Origin: Deltaproteobacteria bacterium
GTDB lineage: Bacteria; Desulfobacterota; Syntrophia; Syntrophales; Smithellaceae
NCBI GenBank assembly: GCA_022710585.1
Contig: JAKLGV010000016.1
Span: 1-64,000 of the forward strand
Length of the DNA stretch: 64,000 nt
Direction: 5' to 3'
Each line of letters begins with the position of its first letter. The first letter of the stretch is position 1. The notes below the pieces were generated by a model. It was given only the letters and a program-made list of their open reading frames with translations. It made no database searches and was not told where the DNA came from. The position numbers were made by a program, and so were the translations under genes. Shown here piece by piece: positions 8,518-17,021 of this stretch.

Positions 8518-9369
8518 ATGGTTTCAACACTGCCCAAATCTTTAAAAACCATTGAAGATTATAAATCAGCTAATCCCCATTACACGGAGCTGCTGGATAT
8601 CATGGCGGACATTCTGATCTTGCGGGAAGAATATATGAACAACATGAAGGATTCCGTTTTTGATGTGGATGAAAATTTAATTTCGCAAAAGATGCTGGGC
8701 GGTCTTCCCCTGATTGACTTGACGGGAAAACCATATGATTTAGCGAAGCCCCGGAAATATTTTGATTCTCTGATTGCCATTGCGGATAAACGAATCCCCG
8801 AGGTGTCGCAGAACATCGCGGAGATCATCAAAAGCTCTGATTACGATTGGGAAAAGAATATCCGTGACTCTTTCGAGTGCAAGCCTGAAGAAAATGATGC
8901 CGGCGACTCCAAGGCGGATCACGAAGAAGAAAATAATATAGACCTGATTGAACTTTTCCTGGAAGAAAGTCTGCGGCCGGAGTTTGAATTTATTGCCAGA
9001 AAGTATGAAAATATCGCCAAGAAATATGAATGGTCGGAAGGCTATTGCCCCATTTGCGGCAAAGAACCGAAGATCGGCGAAATCAGGGAAGAAGAAGACG
9101 GAAAGCGGTATCTGTTCTGCCATCAATGCGGCTTCAAATGGCATTTTCAGCGCATCAAATGCCCCTTTTGCGGCAATGACGAACAGCACTCTCTGGCTTA
9201 CTTTGAAGTAGAGGGCGAGGAACGCTATCGGGTCGATGTCTGCAATAAGTGCCGCCGCTATGTGAAAACGGTGGAATTGCCCAAATCCAGCGAAGAGCCC
9301 AATATGGATGTCGAGGACATCGCGACCCTGCATCTCGATATGATCGCGTATGATGAAGGCTACAATTAA
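8518..9369 (+). CDS. fdhE: Formate dehydrogenase accessory protein FdhE
   Basis: A 283-residue protein behind TAAGGAG. The C-terminal half holds the FdhE rubredoxin-like zinc/iron fingers: CPICG, CHQCG, CPFCG and CNKCR. The N-terminal half is helical, with an acidic linker (about 120-145) that is longer than usual. FdhE binds the catalytic subunit of formate dehydrogenase during maturation and export. No formate dehydrogenase subunit lies in this window, but fdhD and selB at 32.8-35.5 kb point to the same need. It appears monocistronic and converges with the alpha/beta hydrolase gene. Confidence 0.88.
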   Translation: MVSTLPKSLKTIEDYKSANPHYTELLDIMADILILREEYMNNMKDSVFDVDENLISQKMLGGLPLIDLTGKPYDLAKPRKYFDSLIAIADKRIPEVSQNIAEIIKSSDYDWEKNIRDSFECKPEENDAGDSKADHEEENNIDLIELFLEESLRPEFEFIARKYENIAKKYEWSEGYCPICGKEPKIGEIREEEDGKRYLFCHQCGFKWHFQRIKCPFCGNDEQHSLAYFEVEGEERYRVDVCNKCRRYVKTVELPKSSEEPNMDVEDIATLHLDMIAYDEGYN

Positions 9370-9558
9370 CTATCCTGACCTGTATTTGACTTGACAGACA
9401 TTGTCCGGTTAAGTCCTGCCTGCGTCATTGACTATACCTACAATGTCATACTTATCTGCATCACTAAATATTAATGTAATGATAACCGTTTGAAAGTTAA
9501 CATTACAAACCTTCATTGAGCACAATAAACCTTATTATCTGTCCATTTTTTTCCAGAG

Positions 9559-10428
9559 CTATAATGCCGATTTGAAGACAAACGCCTCAATATCCTGCAT
9601 CACCTCCGCGCTATGCATATATTTGTTTGACGGGCAGGCAATGACGGTTGCCTTGGGTAACCTGTCCGCCAGGAGTCTGATATTGTCCGATGAGTGAAAC
9701 GTATCCGTAGGGGCATAAGCCAAAGCGACAGGTATGGTCACGCTGCTCAAGTTTGGCCAGACTTCGTAATGATCATAAATGGCTGATCTGGCTGACAGCT
9801 TAAACCTCTGCGGATGGGCTACCCGCAGCGTATCGTTATAACGCATCATCTGTTCGGGTTCTTTTTTAACATCCACCAAGAAGGTTCTTAAGTACCAGAG
9901 AACAAAATACTTAATCCCATGATATAGAAAAGCCGGTAGAAAAAGAATCCACTGCAAGTACCATGGGGCTTTGAAATCACTATTGGGTGCAATCAGGAAT
10001 GCTGTTCCCGCGGTCAGGTGACCCACTTTTAGCGCCTCCAACAGTGCGGTTGCCCCCAGGGAACTGCCGACGACGGTTGTGGTTGGTGTGGCGATTTCCA
10101 GTTGGTGACAAACACTGATCAGGTCTTCCGCCATCCGCTTGATACTGAAATCATCCGGCTTCAGTTTCCTTTTTTCAATGAGTGCTGATTGCTTTTCCCG
10201 TGTTTCGATATAATAAACCGGCCTTCTGGAGGCCATCACCTTTAACAAGGGCATCCATCCGGATACGGCTGACACCCATCCCGCAACAAAAACAATGGGA
10301 GCTTCACTCACGGGTTTTTTTGGTCGCCAAGTCATGACACGAAGGTGGACACCGCTCTGCACGCAAACTGACAACATGCTAAAAACTGAATCCGGGAATG
10401 CCACCGGATCCGCGATGGAGTCTTTCAC
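9559..10428 (-). CDS. Alpha/beta hydrolase
   Basis: A 289-residue protein if the GTG at 10428 is used. That start is preferred because AAGGGGG lies six bases upstream; an upstream ATG at 10506 adds 26 residues and has no such site. The nucleophile elbow is GSSLGA, preceded by an oxyanion region around FVAGWVSAVSGW. An Asp (APTDTF) and a late His (KYMHS) can complete the triad. A hydrophobic cap near WYLQWILFLPAF suggests lipid or membrane proximity. Substrate unknown. It stands alone, divergent from the thiolase. Confidence 0.75.
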   Translation of the reverse strand: MKDSIADPVAFPDSVFSMLSVCVQSGVHLRVMTWRPKKPVSEAPIVFVAGWVSAVSGWMPLLKVMASRRPVYYIETREKQSALIEKRKLKPDDFSIKRMAEDLISVCHQLEIATPTTTVVGSSLGATALLEALKVGHLTAGTAFLIAPNSDFKAPWYLQWILFLPAFLYHGIKYFVLWYLRTFLVDVKKEPEQMMRYNDTLRVAHPQRFKLSARSAIYDHYEVWPNLSSVTIPVALAYAPTDTFHSSDNIRLLADRLPKATVIACPSNKYMHSAEVMQDIEAFVFKSAL

Positions 10429-10594
10429 ATTAATCCCCCTTATGGAGAAAATATTTGTAATTATTACATATTGGAAGGTTGAATGTCTATTGAAAATAGT
10501 GAACACTAATTTTCAGGAAGAACCCTTTATTGTCGTTTATGTCTCTTTCATTTGTGTAAGGCAAGTGCTATATTGACTCAAAAAAGAGGAACAT

Positions 10595-10701
10595 ATGTTA
10601 ATTCTTTTTACGCCGGTAAGCTGGGCAATCTTGAAATCAAAAACAGATTTGTTCGCGCAGCAACTTTTGAGGTGATGACAGGAGAGCTTTATGAAGGTTA
10701 A
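10595..10701 (+). pseudogene. Frameshifted 5' remnant of an old-yellow-enzyme type flavin oxidoreductase gene
   Basis: An ATG at 10595 behind a GAGGA site starts M-L-I-L-F-T-P. Then another frame (from about 10609) reads YAGKLGNLEIKNRFVRAATF and runs to TAA at 10699-10701. The pattern LF-P-(I)KLGNLEIKNRFVR-AT is the N-terminus of the NADH:flavin oxidoreductase / 2,4-dienoyl-CoA reductase family. The rest of the roughly 350-650 residue protein is missing. Directly upstream of the thiolase, it suggests that a fatty-acid operon lost its first gene. Confidence 0.6.
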
Positions 10702-10770
10702 GCAGGAATGACGCTGCCGGTTTCAATAATGAATGATTATCTAAAAAAATAAATCAAGCGAGGTTTCAAT

Positions 10771-11952
10771 ATGAGAGAGGTAGTTATCGTAAGTGGCGCC
10801 AGGACAGCGATTGGAGATTACATGGGATCTCTTTCGGGGCTGAATCCGATTCAACTAGGCATAACTGCTTTGAAGGGCGCCATCGACAAGGCCGGCATCG
10901 ACAAGAACCTGATTCAGGAAGTCATTGCCGGGCAGTGCAACCAGGCCGGCGCGCCGGGAAACAGCGCCCGTCACATCGCCATGGGTCTCGAACTGCCGGT
11001 GGAGTCCTTCGCTTTTACGGTTCACCAGCAGTGCCCCTCGTCCATGCGCGCCTCCGAACTGCTGGCGCAGGAAATCATGCTGGGCAAGATCGATATCGGC
11101 GCGGTGGTCGGGATTGAAAGCATGAGCAACGCCCCTTATCTGTTGTTCGGCGCCCGCAAGGGATACCGCCTGGCGGACGGAGAAAAGATTCAGGACAGTT
11201 TGATGATCGGCGGCCTGGTCGATGCGCTTCTGGGATATCACATGGGTGTCACGGCGGATAATATCGCCGATCTGTACAAGATCTCCCGCCAGGAACAGGA
11301 CGAATGGGCGCTCATGAGCCATCAACGCGCCTGTGCCGCCATCAAAAACGGCTGGTTCAAGGATGAAATCATTCCCGTGGAAGTAAAAACGAAAAAGGGC
11401 ATGGTGATGTTTGATACCGACGAACATCCCCGGGCTGACACCAGTATAGAATCCCTAGGCAAACTCAAGCCCGCTTTCAAGAAAGACGGCACCGTCACCG
11501 CCGGCAACGCCTCCGGTTTGAACGACGCCGGCTCGTGCATGATCATGATGGCCGCGGAAAAGGCCAGAGAAATGGGCATTAAACCCCTTGCCCGGGTGGT
11601 TGCCTCCGCTCCCGGCTCCGTGGAACCCCGCATCATGGGCATGGGGGTTGTCCCGGCTGTGAAGAACGCTTTGAAATTTGCCAAAATGAAACAGGAGGAT
11701 ATCGATTACTTTGAGTTCAATGAAGCCTTTGCCGCCCAGGTCATCGGCTGCAACCGGGAGTTGAAGGTTCCGTTGGACAGACTCAACGCCGTCGGTTCCG
11801 GCATCAGCATGGGCCATCCTGTCGGCGCGACGGGCGCGAGGTTGATTATCACCATGATTAATGAACTCAAGCGGCGGGGCAAGAAGTTCGGCTGCGCATC
11901 CCTGTGCGCCAGCGGCGGTTCCGGTCACGCGTTTATCGTCGAAGCCCTGTAA
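10771..11952 (+). CDS. Thiolase family protein (acetyl-CoA acetyltransferase type)
   Basis: A 393-residue protein of normal thiolase length starting IVSGARTAIGDYMGSL. The nucleophilic cysteine sits in HQQCPSSM, where most thiolases have CGSG. Other family sites are present: FNEAFAAQ (Asn-Glu), GHPVGATGAR (His) and a late Cys in CASGGSGHAF, where GGGMG is usual. It should condense or cleave acyl-CoA/acetyl-CoA. The altered CxSx and glycine loop suggest a subgroup distinct from classical PhaA/FadA. The ribosome-binding site GCGAGG is moderate. The gene follows the decayed flavin oxidoreductase. Confidence 0.9.
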   Translation: MREVVIVSGARTAIGDYMGSLSGLNPIQLGITALKGAIDKAGIDKNLIQEVIAGQCNQAGAPGNSARHIAMGLELPVESFAFTVHQQCPSSMRASELLAQEIMLGKIDIGAVVGIESMSNAPYLLFGARKGYRLADGEKIQDSLMIGGLVDALLGYHMGVTADNIADLYKISRQEQDEWALMSHQRACAAIKNGWFKDEIIPVEVKTKKGMVMFDTDEHPRADTSIESLGKLKPAFKKDGTVTAGNASGLNDAGSCMIMMAAEKAREMGIKPLARVVASAPGSVEPRIMGMGVVPAVKNALKFAKMKQEDIDYFEFNEAFAAQVIGCNRELKVPLDRLNAVGSGISMGHPVGATGARLIITMINELKRRGKKFGCASLCASGGSGHAFIVEAL

Positions 11953-12019
11953 ATAGGAAACAAAATGGAGATTCCCTCTCGAAGCGATTGTTAGCCATTG
12001 CGCTCGTGGGCGGATTTCG

Positions 12020-12049
12020 GGGGACAGTATACTTAATTCCACCGTCCCC
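12020..12049. repeat. REP-like GGGGAC inverted repeat
   Basis: GGGGAC and GTCCCC flank the core AGTATACTTAATTCC. Elements with this core are common interspersed repeats near REP-associated transposases; no transposase is present here. It marks the junction between the thiolase and the gene remnant that follows. Confidence 0.45.
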
Positions 12050-12064
12050 TATTTATTCCCGATG

Positions 12065-12262
12065 TCATCTTCCGCTAAGAAAGTCCTCCGCGTCCTTTGC
12101 CGTAATTTCCGGAATTTCTTCTATAGGAACATGATCTGCCCCATCGTATACAATGACGCGGGCGTGTGGAATATCTTTTTTATACCGCTCTATGACATGG
12201 AGAGGAATCCATACGTCTTCTTAGCTCATAATCATTTCGACATTGTTTATATGATCGCAATG
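12065..12262 (-). pseudogene. C-terminal remnant of an alpha/beta hydrolase gene
   Basis: The minus strand reads VEMIMS, an in-frame TAA at 12223-12221, then EDVWIPLHVIERY and later ARVIVYDGADHVPIEEIPE before TGA at 12065-12067. The D-x-W-I-P and G-A-D-H-V-P segments fit the catalytic Asp and His regions of alpha/beta hydrolases. There is no nucleophile domain, no start and no ribosome-binding site, so this is a decayed fragment. Confidence 0.6.
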
Positions 12263-12281
12263 ATGAACATCAATAAGTTTT

Positions 12282-12491
12282 CTATTGTTTGATCAGCCAC
12301 TCCTTGGCCAGCTCCGTCGTATTGAACAACATAAGTTTTCTGCCGGTAAATCTCATAATGGTATTGGCTATAAACTGCTTCATGCCGGTCACCCCGACCA
12401 CTGCCGCCGCGACCACATACGGCTTGTTGCCGGCCACGTATTTCTTCATAGCATCCGTCAGCTCCGGGTTGAAACGGGAGTCGCTCTCCAT
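12282..12491 (-). CDS. Small STAS/SEC14-like protein (69 aa)
   Basis: A 69-residue protein with a very good site (GGGAGGAAATTGT before ATG 12491). The segment VVGVTGMKQFIANTIMRFTG followed by FNTTELAKEWL resembles the C-terminal half of small bacterial proteins (about 110-130 residues) with an SpoIIAA/STAS-SEC14-like fold. The N-terminal half is missing, so this is either a shortened functional form or a truncated relic. The clean ribosome-binding site argues for translation. Function unknown. Confidence 0.6.
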   Translation of the reverse strand: MESDSRFNPELTDAMKKYVAGNKPYVVAAAVVGVTGMKQFIANTIMRFTGRKLMLFNTTELAKEWLIKQ

Positions 12492-12780
12492 ACAATTTCC
12501 TCCCGCAAAGTTAGTCTTTTTACATTTTTAATAATTTTGTATTTATTGTCCACAAATTTTTTTAAGCAATTTTCCGGCAATGCCCGCTGGCCTTGAAAGA
12601 AATAATGCTTCACCATTTATAATGATTGAGTAGACGGTTTCGGAATCAATTTGTATTCCTTCCGGTTATAATTCTTATAATCATATTACTCTTATGAATT
12701 TGCTATTCAGCTTTTCGTCTGCTAGCCTTTTTCAGGTTTTGAACAAGTTACATGAAGGTTGTTAGAGAACATCGGTCATA

Positions 12781-13461
12781 ATGAATCAAGAACGCTGTCT
12801 GGTCATTTTCGTTAAGTACCCTGAAAAAGGTAAGGTTAAATCAAGAATAGTTTTTGGCGGTGATGATGGCCATGTGGCGGATCTCTATCGTTGTTTTATT
12901 GAAGATCTGCTCAAAAGCTTTTCGTCGGGCCATTATGAATTTTTAATAGCTTTTGATCCTCCGGAGAAAGAAAAAGATATTAAAGATCTTTTCGGCAAGG
13001 ATTTATCATACATGCCTCAAGCCGGAGCCGATCTGGGGATACGGATGTACAATGCTCTTGCCACCTGTTTTGCTCAAGGCTTTCAATCGGTGGTGCTTAT
13101 CGGCAGCGACAGTCCTGATCTTCCACAACGGATAATTGAAGAAGCTTTTCAATCACTTCAGAGTCATGACGCTGTCATCGGGCCAACCTATGACGGCGGA
13201 TATTACCTGATCGGCTTCTCGAATGGTTCGTTCGCCGCGAGCTTTTTTGAAAACATAGCTTGGAGCACGGATGGCGTTTATGCGGAAACGGTTGGAAGAT
13301 TCGACAAAGAGGGGGTGTCCTTTCATGTTCTGCCTCGATGGAGAGATATTGATACGGTTGATGATGTCAGAGCTCTGTTGAAAGATTGTGAGCAGTCTGA
13401 TTTCAGCCAATCAAAAACGATAGAATTTTTAAGAGCAAACGGTTTTACAGCGAGTGGATGA
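12781..13461 (+). CDS. TIGR04282-type glycosyltransferase (DUF2064)
   Basis: A 226-residue GT-A fold protein. It starts VIFVKYPEKGKVKSR (nucleotide-sugar site), has LIGSDSPDLP as the acidic motif, GPTYDGGYYLIG, and ends WRDIDTVDDV. These are the hallmarks of TIGR04282, described with arsenosugar biosynthesis and radical SAM/selenodomain clusters. It overlaps the next glycosyltransferase by four bases, the usual pairing of these families. The characteristic radical SAM partner ArsS is not in the window. No strong ribosome-binding site is visible. It opens a co-directional cluster that continues to about 19.26 kb. Confidence 0.85.
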   Translation: MNQERCLVIFVKYPEKGKVKSRIVFGGDDGHVADLYRCFIEDLLKSFSSGHYEFLIAFDPPEKEKDIKDLFGKDLSYMPQAGADLGIRMYNALATCFAQGFQSVVLIGSDSPDLPQRIIEEAFQSLQSHDAVIGPTYDGGYYLIGFSNGSFAASFFENIAWSTDGVYAETVGRFDKEGVSFHVLPRWRDIDTVDDVRALLKDCEQSDFSQSKTIEFLRANGFTASG

Positions 13462-14168
13462 TGAGTAAGAAGATTTCTATTGTCATTCCCGTCCTGAATG
13501 AAAGCGCGAACATCAACAAGACCATTAAACACTTAAAGGGTTTGATGGATGCGACGGGTGTTTCGGCGGAAATTATTGTCGTTGACGGTGATCCGGAAGG
13601 AAAAACGATAGCAGTCGTTCAGGACAAAAGCATTGTAACGACGGTGGGGCAAACCGGTCGTGCCGTCCAGATGAACAAAGGGGCTCAGATGGCGCAAGGT
13701 GAAATATTTTTATTTTTGCACGCCGATACGCGTTTGCCCAATGAAGGTTTAAACGTGATTACTGCCGCATGTGGCGAACGAGGCTATAAAACAGGGGCAT
13801 TCGATCTGGCCATTGCCTCCGAACGGAGAATTTTTCGCCTGATTGAAACCATGGCTAATGTGCGGTCCCATCTGACCGGAATTCCCTATGGAGATCAGGG
13901 TCTATTCTTTAATGCCGTTTATTTCAGGGCACTGGGTGGTTTTGCCGACGTGCCCCTTATGGAAGACATTGAAATCATGCGTCGCGTTAAAAAAAGGGGA
14001 GATAAAATCCTTTTCCTGAAACAGACCGTGCGGACATCGCCGCGCCGCTGGGAGAAAGAAGGCGTCTGGAAATGCACGCTGCGCAACTGGTTGTTGGCTT
14101 CTTTGTATGTTCTGGGTGTGTCGCCGCAAAAACTGGCGAGATTTTACCGCGTTCATGCGGCAGGTTAA
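13458..14168 (+). CDS. TIGR04283-type family 2 glycosyltransferase
   Basis: A 236-residue GT2 enzyme. The sequence ISIVIPVLNESANI opens the nucleotide-binding half. IIVVDGDPEGKT and FLHADTRLP carry the acidic metal/nucleotide residues. GIPYGDQGLFF and VPLMEDIEIMRR follow, as in TIGR04283. It is cytosolic or peripheral, as no membrane helices are evident apart from a short hydrophobic stretch near WLLASLYVLGV. Acceptor and donor are unknown. It is translationally coupled to the preceding gene (TGATG). It probably decorates a small metabolite, because relatives work on arsenosugars. Confidence 0.85.
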   Translation: MMSKKISIVIPVLNESANINKTIKHLKGLMDATGVSAEIIVVDGDPEGKTIAVVQDKSIVTTVGQTGRAVQMNKGAQMAQGEIFLFLHADTRLPNEGLNVITAACGERGYKTGAFDLAIASERRIFRLIETMANVRSHLTGIPYGDQGLFFNAVYFRALGGFADVPLMEDIEIMRRVKKRGDKILFLKQTVRTSPRRWEKEGVWKCTLRNWLLASLYVLGVSPQKLARFYRVHAAG

Positions 14169-14192
14169 TTGATAGAGTCATCGGAGGGTAAA

Positions 14193-14696
14193 TTGGCTGA
14201 GCAGGATTCTTTAAAAATAAAGCATTCTCAAGACGAGGGAAATTTATTCCATCGGATTTTCATCAATCCGTGGCTGTATCGTATTGTGCGCATTGCGCTG
14301 TCGGCTGTCTTTCTTTACGGCGGGGTTATCAAACTTTTTGCCCCTAAAGCTTTTGCCGCGACGATTTCGACCTATAATATTGTTCCCGAAATGCTTTTGC
14401 CGGTTGTGGCGGTCGGCCTCCCGCTTATCGAAACCATTGCCGGGCTGGCTTTGCTTTTTGACCTGGCATGGGGCCTTCATATCATCACCGGACTTATGGC
14501 GATGTTTGTCTTTGTGCTGGGTTACGGAATCTTCACGGATTTAAATGTTGATTGCGGATGCTTCGGCGCGGAAGAACTGGACAAGCAAGCCGGTTTGCGT
14601 GCGGCCTTTTACCGCGATCTTATCCTTATTGGATTTATTGTTCCTTATCTCTATGCGCATCGGTGGTTCAGGAAAAAATCAGGGCAGGGTGAGTAA
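14193..14696 (+). CDS. MauE/DoxX-family redox-associated membrane protein
   Basis: A 167-residue protein from TTG 14193 behind GGAGGG; another TTG at 14169 lacks a site. Four membrane segments follow a short polar N-terminus. The sequence FLYGGVIKLFAPKAFA and the loop DLNVDCGCFGAEE are typical of MauE/DoxX proteins, where a Cys pair handles disulfide or quinone redox chemistry. Followed by a rhodanese, it could move electrons or thiol equivalents across the membrane for the cluster. The exact role is unknown. Confidence 0.8.
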   Translation: MAEQDSLKIKHSQDEGNLFHRIFINPWLYRIVRIALSAVFLYGGVIKLFAPKAFAATISTYNIVPEMLLPVVAVGLPLIETIAGLALLFDLAWGLHIITGLMAMFVFVLGYGIFTDLNVDCGCFGAEELDKQAGLRAAFYRDLILIGFIVPYLYAHRWFRKKSGQGE

Positions 14697-14781
14697 GCGC
14701 ATAGAAATATCCAGAAAAGTGTTTTTGATTTCCTCGGGGAATCTAATTTATTTAACCATAAAAAAGAAAAGGAGAAGAAAA

Positions 14782-15294
14782 ATGAAAGCAAAGAAAAGTT
14801 TGGTTAGTGTTTTAATGGCGGTTGTGTTTGTTCTCGGCTTAGCCGGCGCGGCGATGGCCGCTTGGGGAACGGCTGAATTGGATACGGAAAAAGTTGCCGT
14901 GACCTTTGCAGCGGAAGTGGAAAGAGGCGGTTATAAGATTGTCGCTACTCAGGACCTGAAAAAATGGATTGATGCGAAGAAGCCCATGCTGATTGTGGAT
15001 ACCATGCCTTTTGAAGCCAGCTATAAGAAACAGCATGTTCCCGGCGCGGTACAGATGGAATTCCCGATTCCCGAAATGACAACCATCGACGACAAAACCA
15101 AAGCCGATTTACAGAAACTTCTGGGATCGGACAAAGATCGACTGATTGTTTTTTATTGTGGTTTCACAAAATGCACCCGCAGCCACAACGGTGCCATGTG
15201 GGCCGTGAAGCTCGGCTATAAAAATGTTTACCGTTATCCCGCCGGAATCAAAGGCTGGGACCAAGCTGGTTATCCGGTCGAAAAGGTAAAATAA
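14782..15294 (+). CDS. Exported rhodanese-like protein
   Basis: A 170-residue protein behind AAAGGAGAAG. Residues 1-27 form a signal peptide (basic start, hydrophobic core, cut near AMAAW). A rhodanese fold follows, with LIVDTMPFEASYKKQHVPGA and the active loop YCGFTKCTRS. The first Cys is the expected persulfide-carrying residue and there is a second Cys four positions later. It would transfer sulfane sulfur or act as a thiol redox protein in the periplasm. Its stop abuts the TTG start of the Fe-S/VTT fusion, so the two are tightly linked. Confidence 0.86.
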   Translation: MKAKKSLVSVLMAVVFVLGLAGAAMAAWGTAELDTEKVAVTFAAEVERGGYKIVATQDLKKWIDAKKPMLIVDTMPFEASYKKQHVPGAVQMEFPIPEMTTIDDKTKADLQKLLGSDKDRLIVFYCGFTKCTRSHNGAMWAVKLGYKNVYRYPAGIKGWDQAGYPVEKVK

Positions 15295-16992
15295 TTGTCT
15301 GATTTCAGCAAAGATTGCTCGGATTGCGGCGCCTGCGTTGATGCCTGTCCGTTTCTGAAGGAATTCGGGACGCCCCTGAAGATTGTTCGGAAAAAACCGG
15401 AAGCGGTTTTTTATTGCACGTCCTGTCGCCGATGCGATGGGATGTGCCCTTCAAATCTATCACCGGCGAAATTCTTTTTTGAAACAAAAGAAAATCTGAT
15501 GCGCGAGCATCAGATTCCCGCGCCGGTCAACAAGGCATTAAACGGCGCCACGGCCTTTGCCAAAACCGGACACGGATTTCCGTTTTCTTTCTATGCAAAA
15601 ACAGAAACCGTTTTCTGGCCGGGATGCGGGCTTACCGCAAATCGGCCGGGACTTATTCGCCAGGTAAGAAAAATCCTGGGTGAACATTTGAAGCAGCAAG
15701 TGGGACTGGTTCTGGACTGCTGCTATGATCCGGTGTATGGACTGGGCGATACGCAAACAACCTTTGCCGCTTTAAATGAAATCAACAAGCACCTTCACGA
15801 TTCAGGCGTCAAAAAGGTCATTACCGGCTGCCTGAATTGTCACAAGCTTTTATCGGAGCATCTCCGGGATATGGAAGTTATTTTTATCCTGGAGGTGCTG
15901 CCGACGGAAGTATTCCGAAAACAAAATGCAGAAGAAATTTATCTTCATCACCCGTGTCCGTCTTCCCGGTGGGAAAATATTCCTGCCGCCGCCCGCAAGG
16001 TTGCCGGGCATATGTATCCGGCAGCACAAATAAATCATGAAATGGAAAAATCCGAACCGCTTTGTTGTGGCTTGGGCGGCGGTCTGAATTCCGTTTCATC
16101 TGAAATGGCAGATCGCTTTCTGGATCATATCGTCCGGAAGGCAAAGAACAAAACGGTGGTGACCTATTGCGCGGGCTGTCAGAATCGTTTTTTACAGCGG
16201 GGAATAAAGGCGGTTCATCTTCTGGAATGTTTACCAAAAGAGGAGCCGCGTCAAACGGTTCCTTCCCCGGTCAGGCAGTGGATTAACCGTTTCGTTTTGG
16301 CGACTTCCGCAAGATTAATGACGCCGAAATTCATCCTCATCTTAATGATTGTTTTGCTGATCGCGGGCGGTGTTTATTTAAATCAGCAGGGTATCTTTTC
16401 GGCAGACGCATTAAAAAACATTTTGAGCCGGCATCCGGTCGCGGCGCCAGCCATTTTTCTTTTGATCTATTCCGTTGCGCCCGCGCTATTTCTGCCCAGC
16501 ATTCCCATCACCCTGGCCGCTGGTTTTTTCTGGGGTCCCGTCTGGGGAGTGATTTTTTCCATTACCGGGGCGACCATGGGGGCCTGCCTGCCTTTTTTCC
16601 TGTCGCGCTATCTGTTTCAGGATGCCGTCAAGGCCAGGGTTCCGGAAGAACGCTGGAACTGGCTTCAGGATAAAGTCAGTCAGCATGGCTGGAAGGCCGT
16701 CGCCTTTACGCGTCTGATTCCCGTTTTTCCGTTCAATCTGCTCAATTATCTGTTCGGTTTGACGCCGATCGCTTTTTTTCAATATTTGTGGAGCACGTTT
16801 GTTTTTATGCTGCCGGCCTGTATTGCCTTTGTGGCCTTCGGCAGTTCGCTCAGTGAACTGATCATGCGAGGGAATATCCGGGGTGTCATCATCGGCATCG
16901 TCATTGCAGCCGTTGCTTTTCTGATCCCTGTTTTGCTGCGTCCCTTGTTCCGCAAGATCGGGGAAAACAAAGATACCGATACAATACAGTAA
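15295..16992 (+). CDS. Fe-S/CCG-domain (HdrB/GlpC-like) protein fused to a VTT (TVP38/DedA) membrane domain
   Basis: A 565-residue fusion starting with TTG right after the rhodanese stop, with AAAAGG eight bases upstream. Residues 8-19 (CSDCGACVDACP) and 41-52 (CTSCRRCDGMCP) bind two [4Fe-4S] clusters. CCG-type cysteine segments follow (FWPGCG, LDCCYDP, LHHPCP, PLCCGLGGG, YCAGCQNR), as in HdrB/HdrD/GlpC subunits. From about residue 340 the protein is membranous. PALFLPSIPITLAAGFFWG and FTRLIPVFPFNLLNYLFGLT are the VTT-domain signatures. It joins a thiol/disulfide-type redox module to a lipid scramblase-like or transport domain. Substrate unknown. Confidence 0.85.
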   Translation: MSDFSKDCSDCGACVDACPFLKEFGTPLKIVRKKPEAVFYCTSCRRCDGMCPSNLSPAKFFFETKENLMREHQIPAPVNKALNGATAFAKTGHGFPFSFYAKTETVFWPGCGLTANRPGLIRQVRKILGEHLKQQVGLVLDCCYDPVYGLGDTQTTFAALNEINKHLHDSGVKKVITGCLNCHKLLSEHLRDMEVIFILEVLPTEVFRKQNAEEIYLHHPCPSSRWENIPAAARKVAGHMYPAAQINHEMEKSEPLCCGLGGGLNSVSSEMADRFLDHIVRKAKNKTVVTYCAGCQNRFLQRGIKAVHLLECLPKEEPRQTVPSPVRQWINRFVLATSARLMTPKFILILMIVLLIAGGVYLNQQGIFSADALKNILSRHPVAAPAIFLLIYSVAPALFLPSIPITLAAGFFWGPVWGVIFSITGATMGACLPFFLSRYLFQDAVKARVPEERWNWLQDKVSQHGWKAVAFTRLIPVFPFNLLNYLFGLTPIAFFQYLWSTFVFMLPACIAFVAFGSSLSELIMRGNIRGVIIGIVIAAVAFLIPVLLRPLFRKIGENKDTDTIQ

Positions 16993-17021
16993 GCGTTATT
17001 ATGAAGGAATAAAGAAAACTC

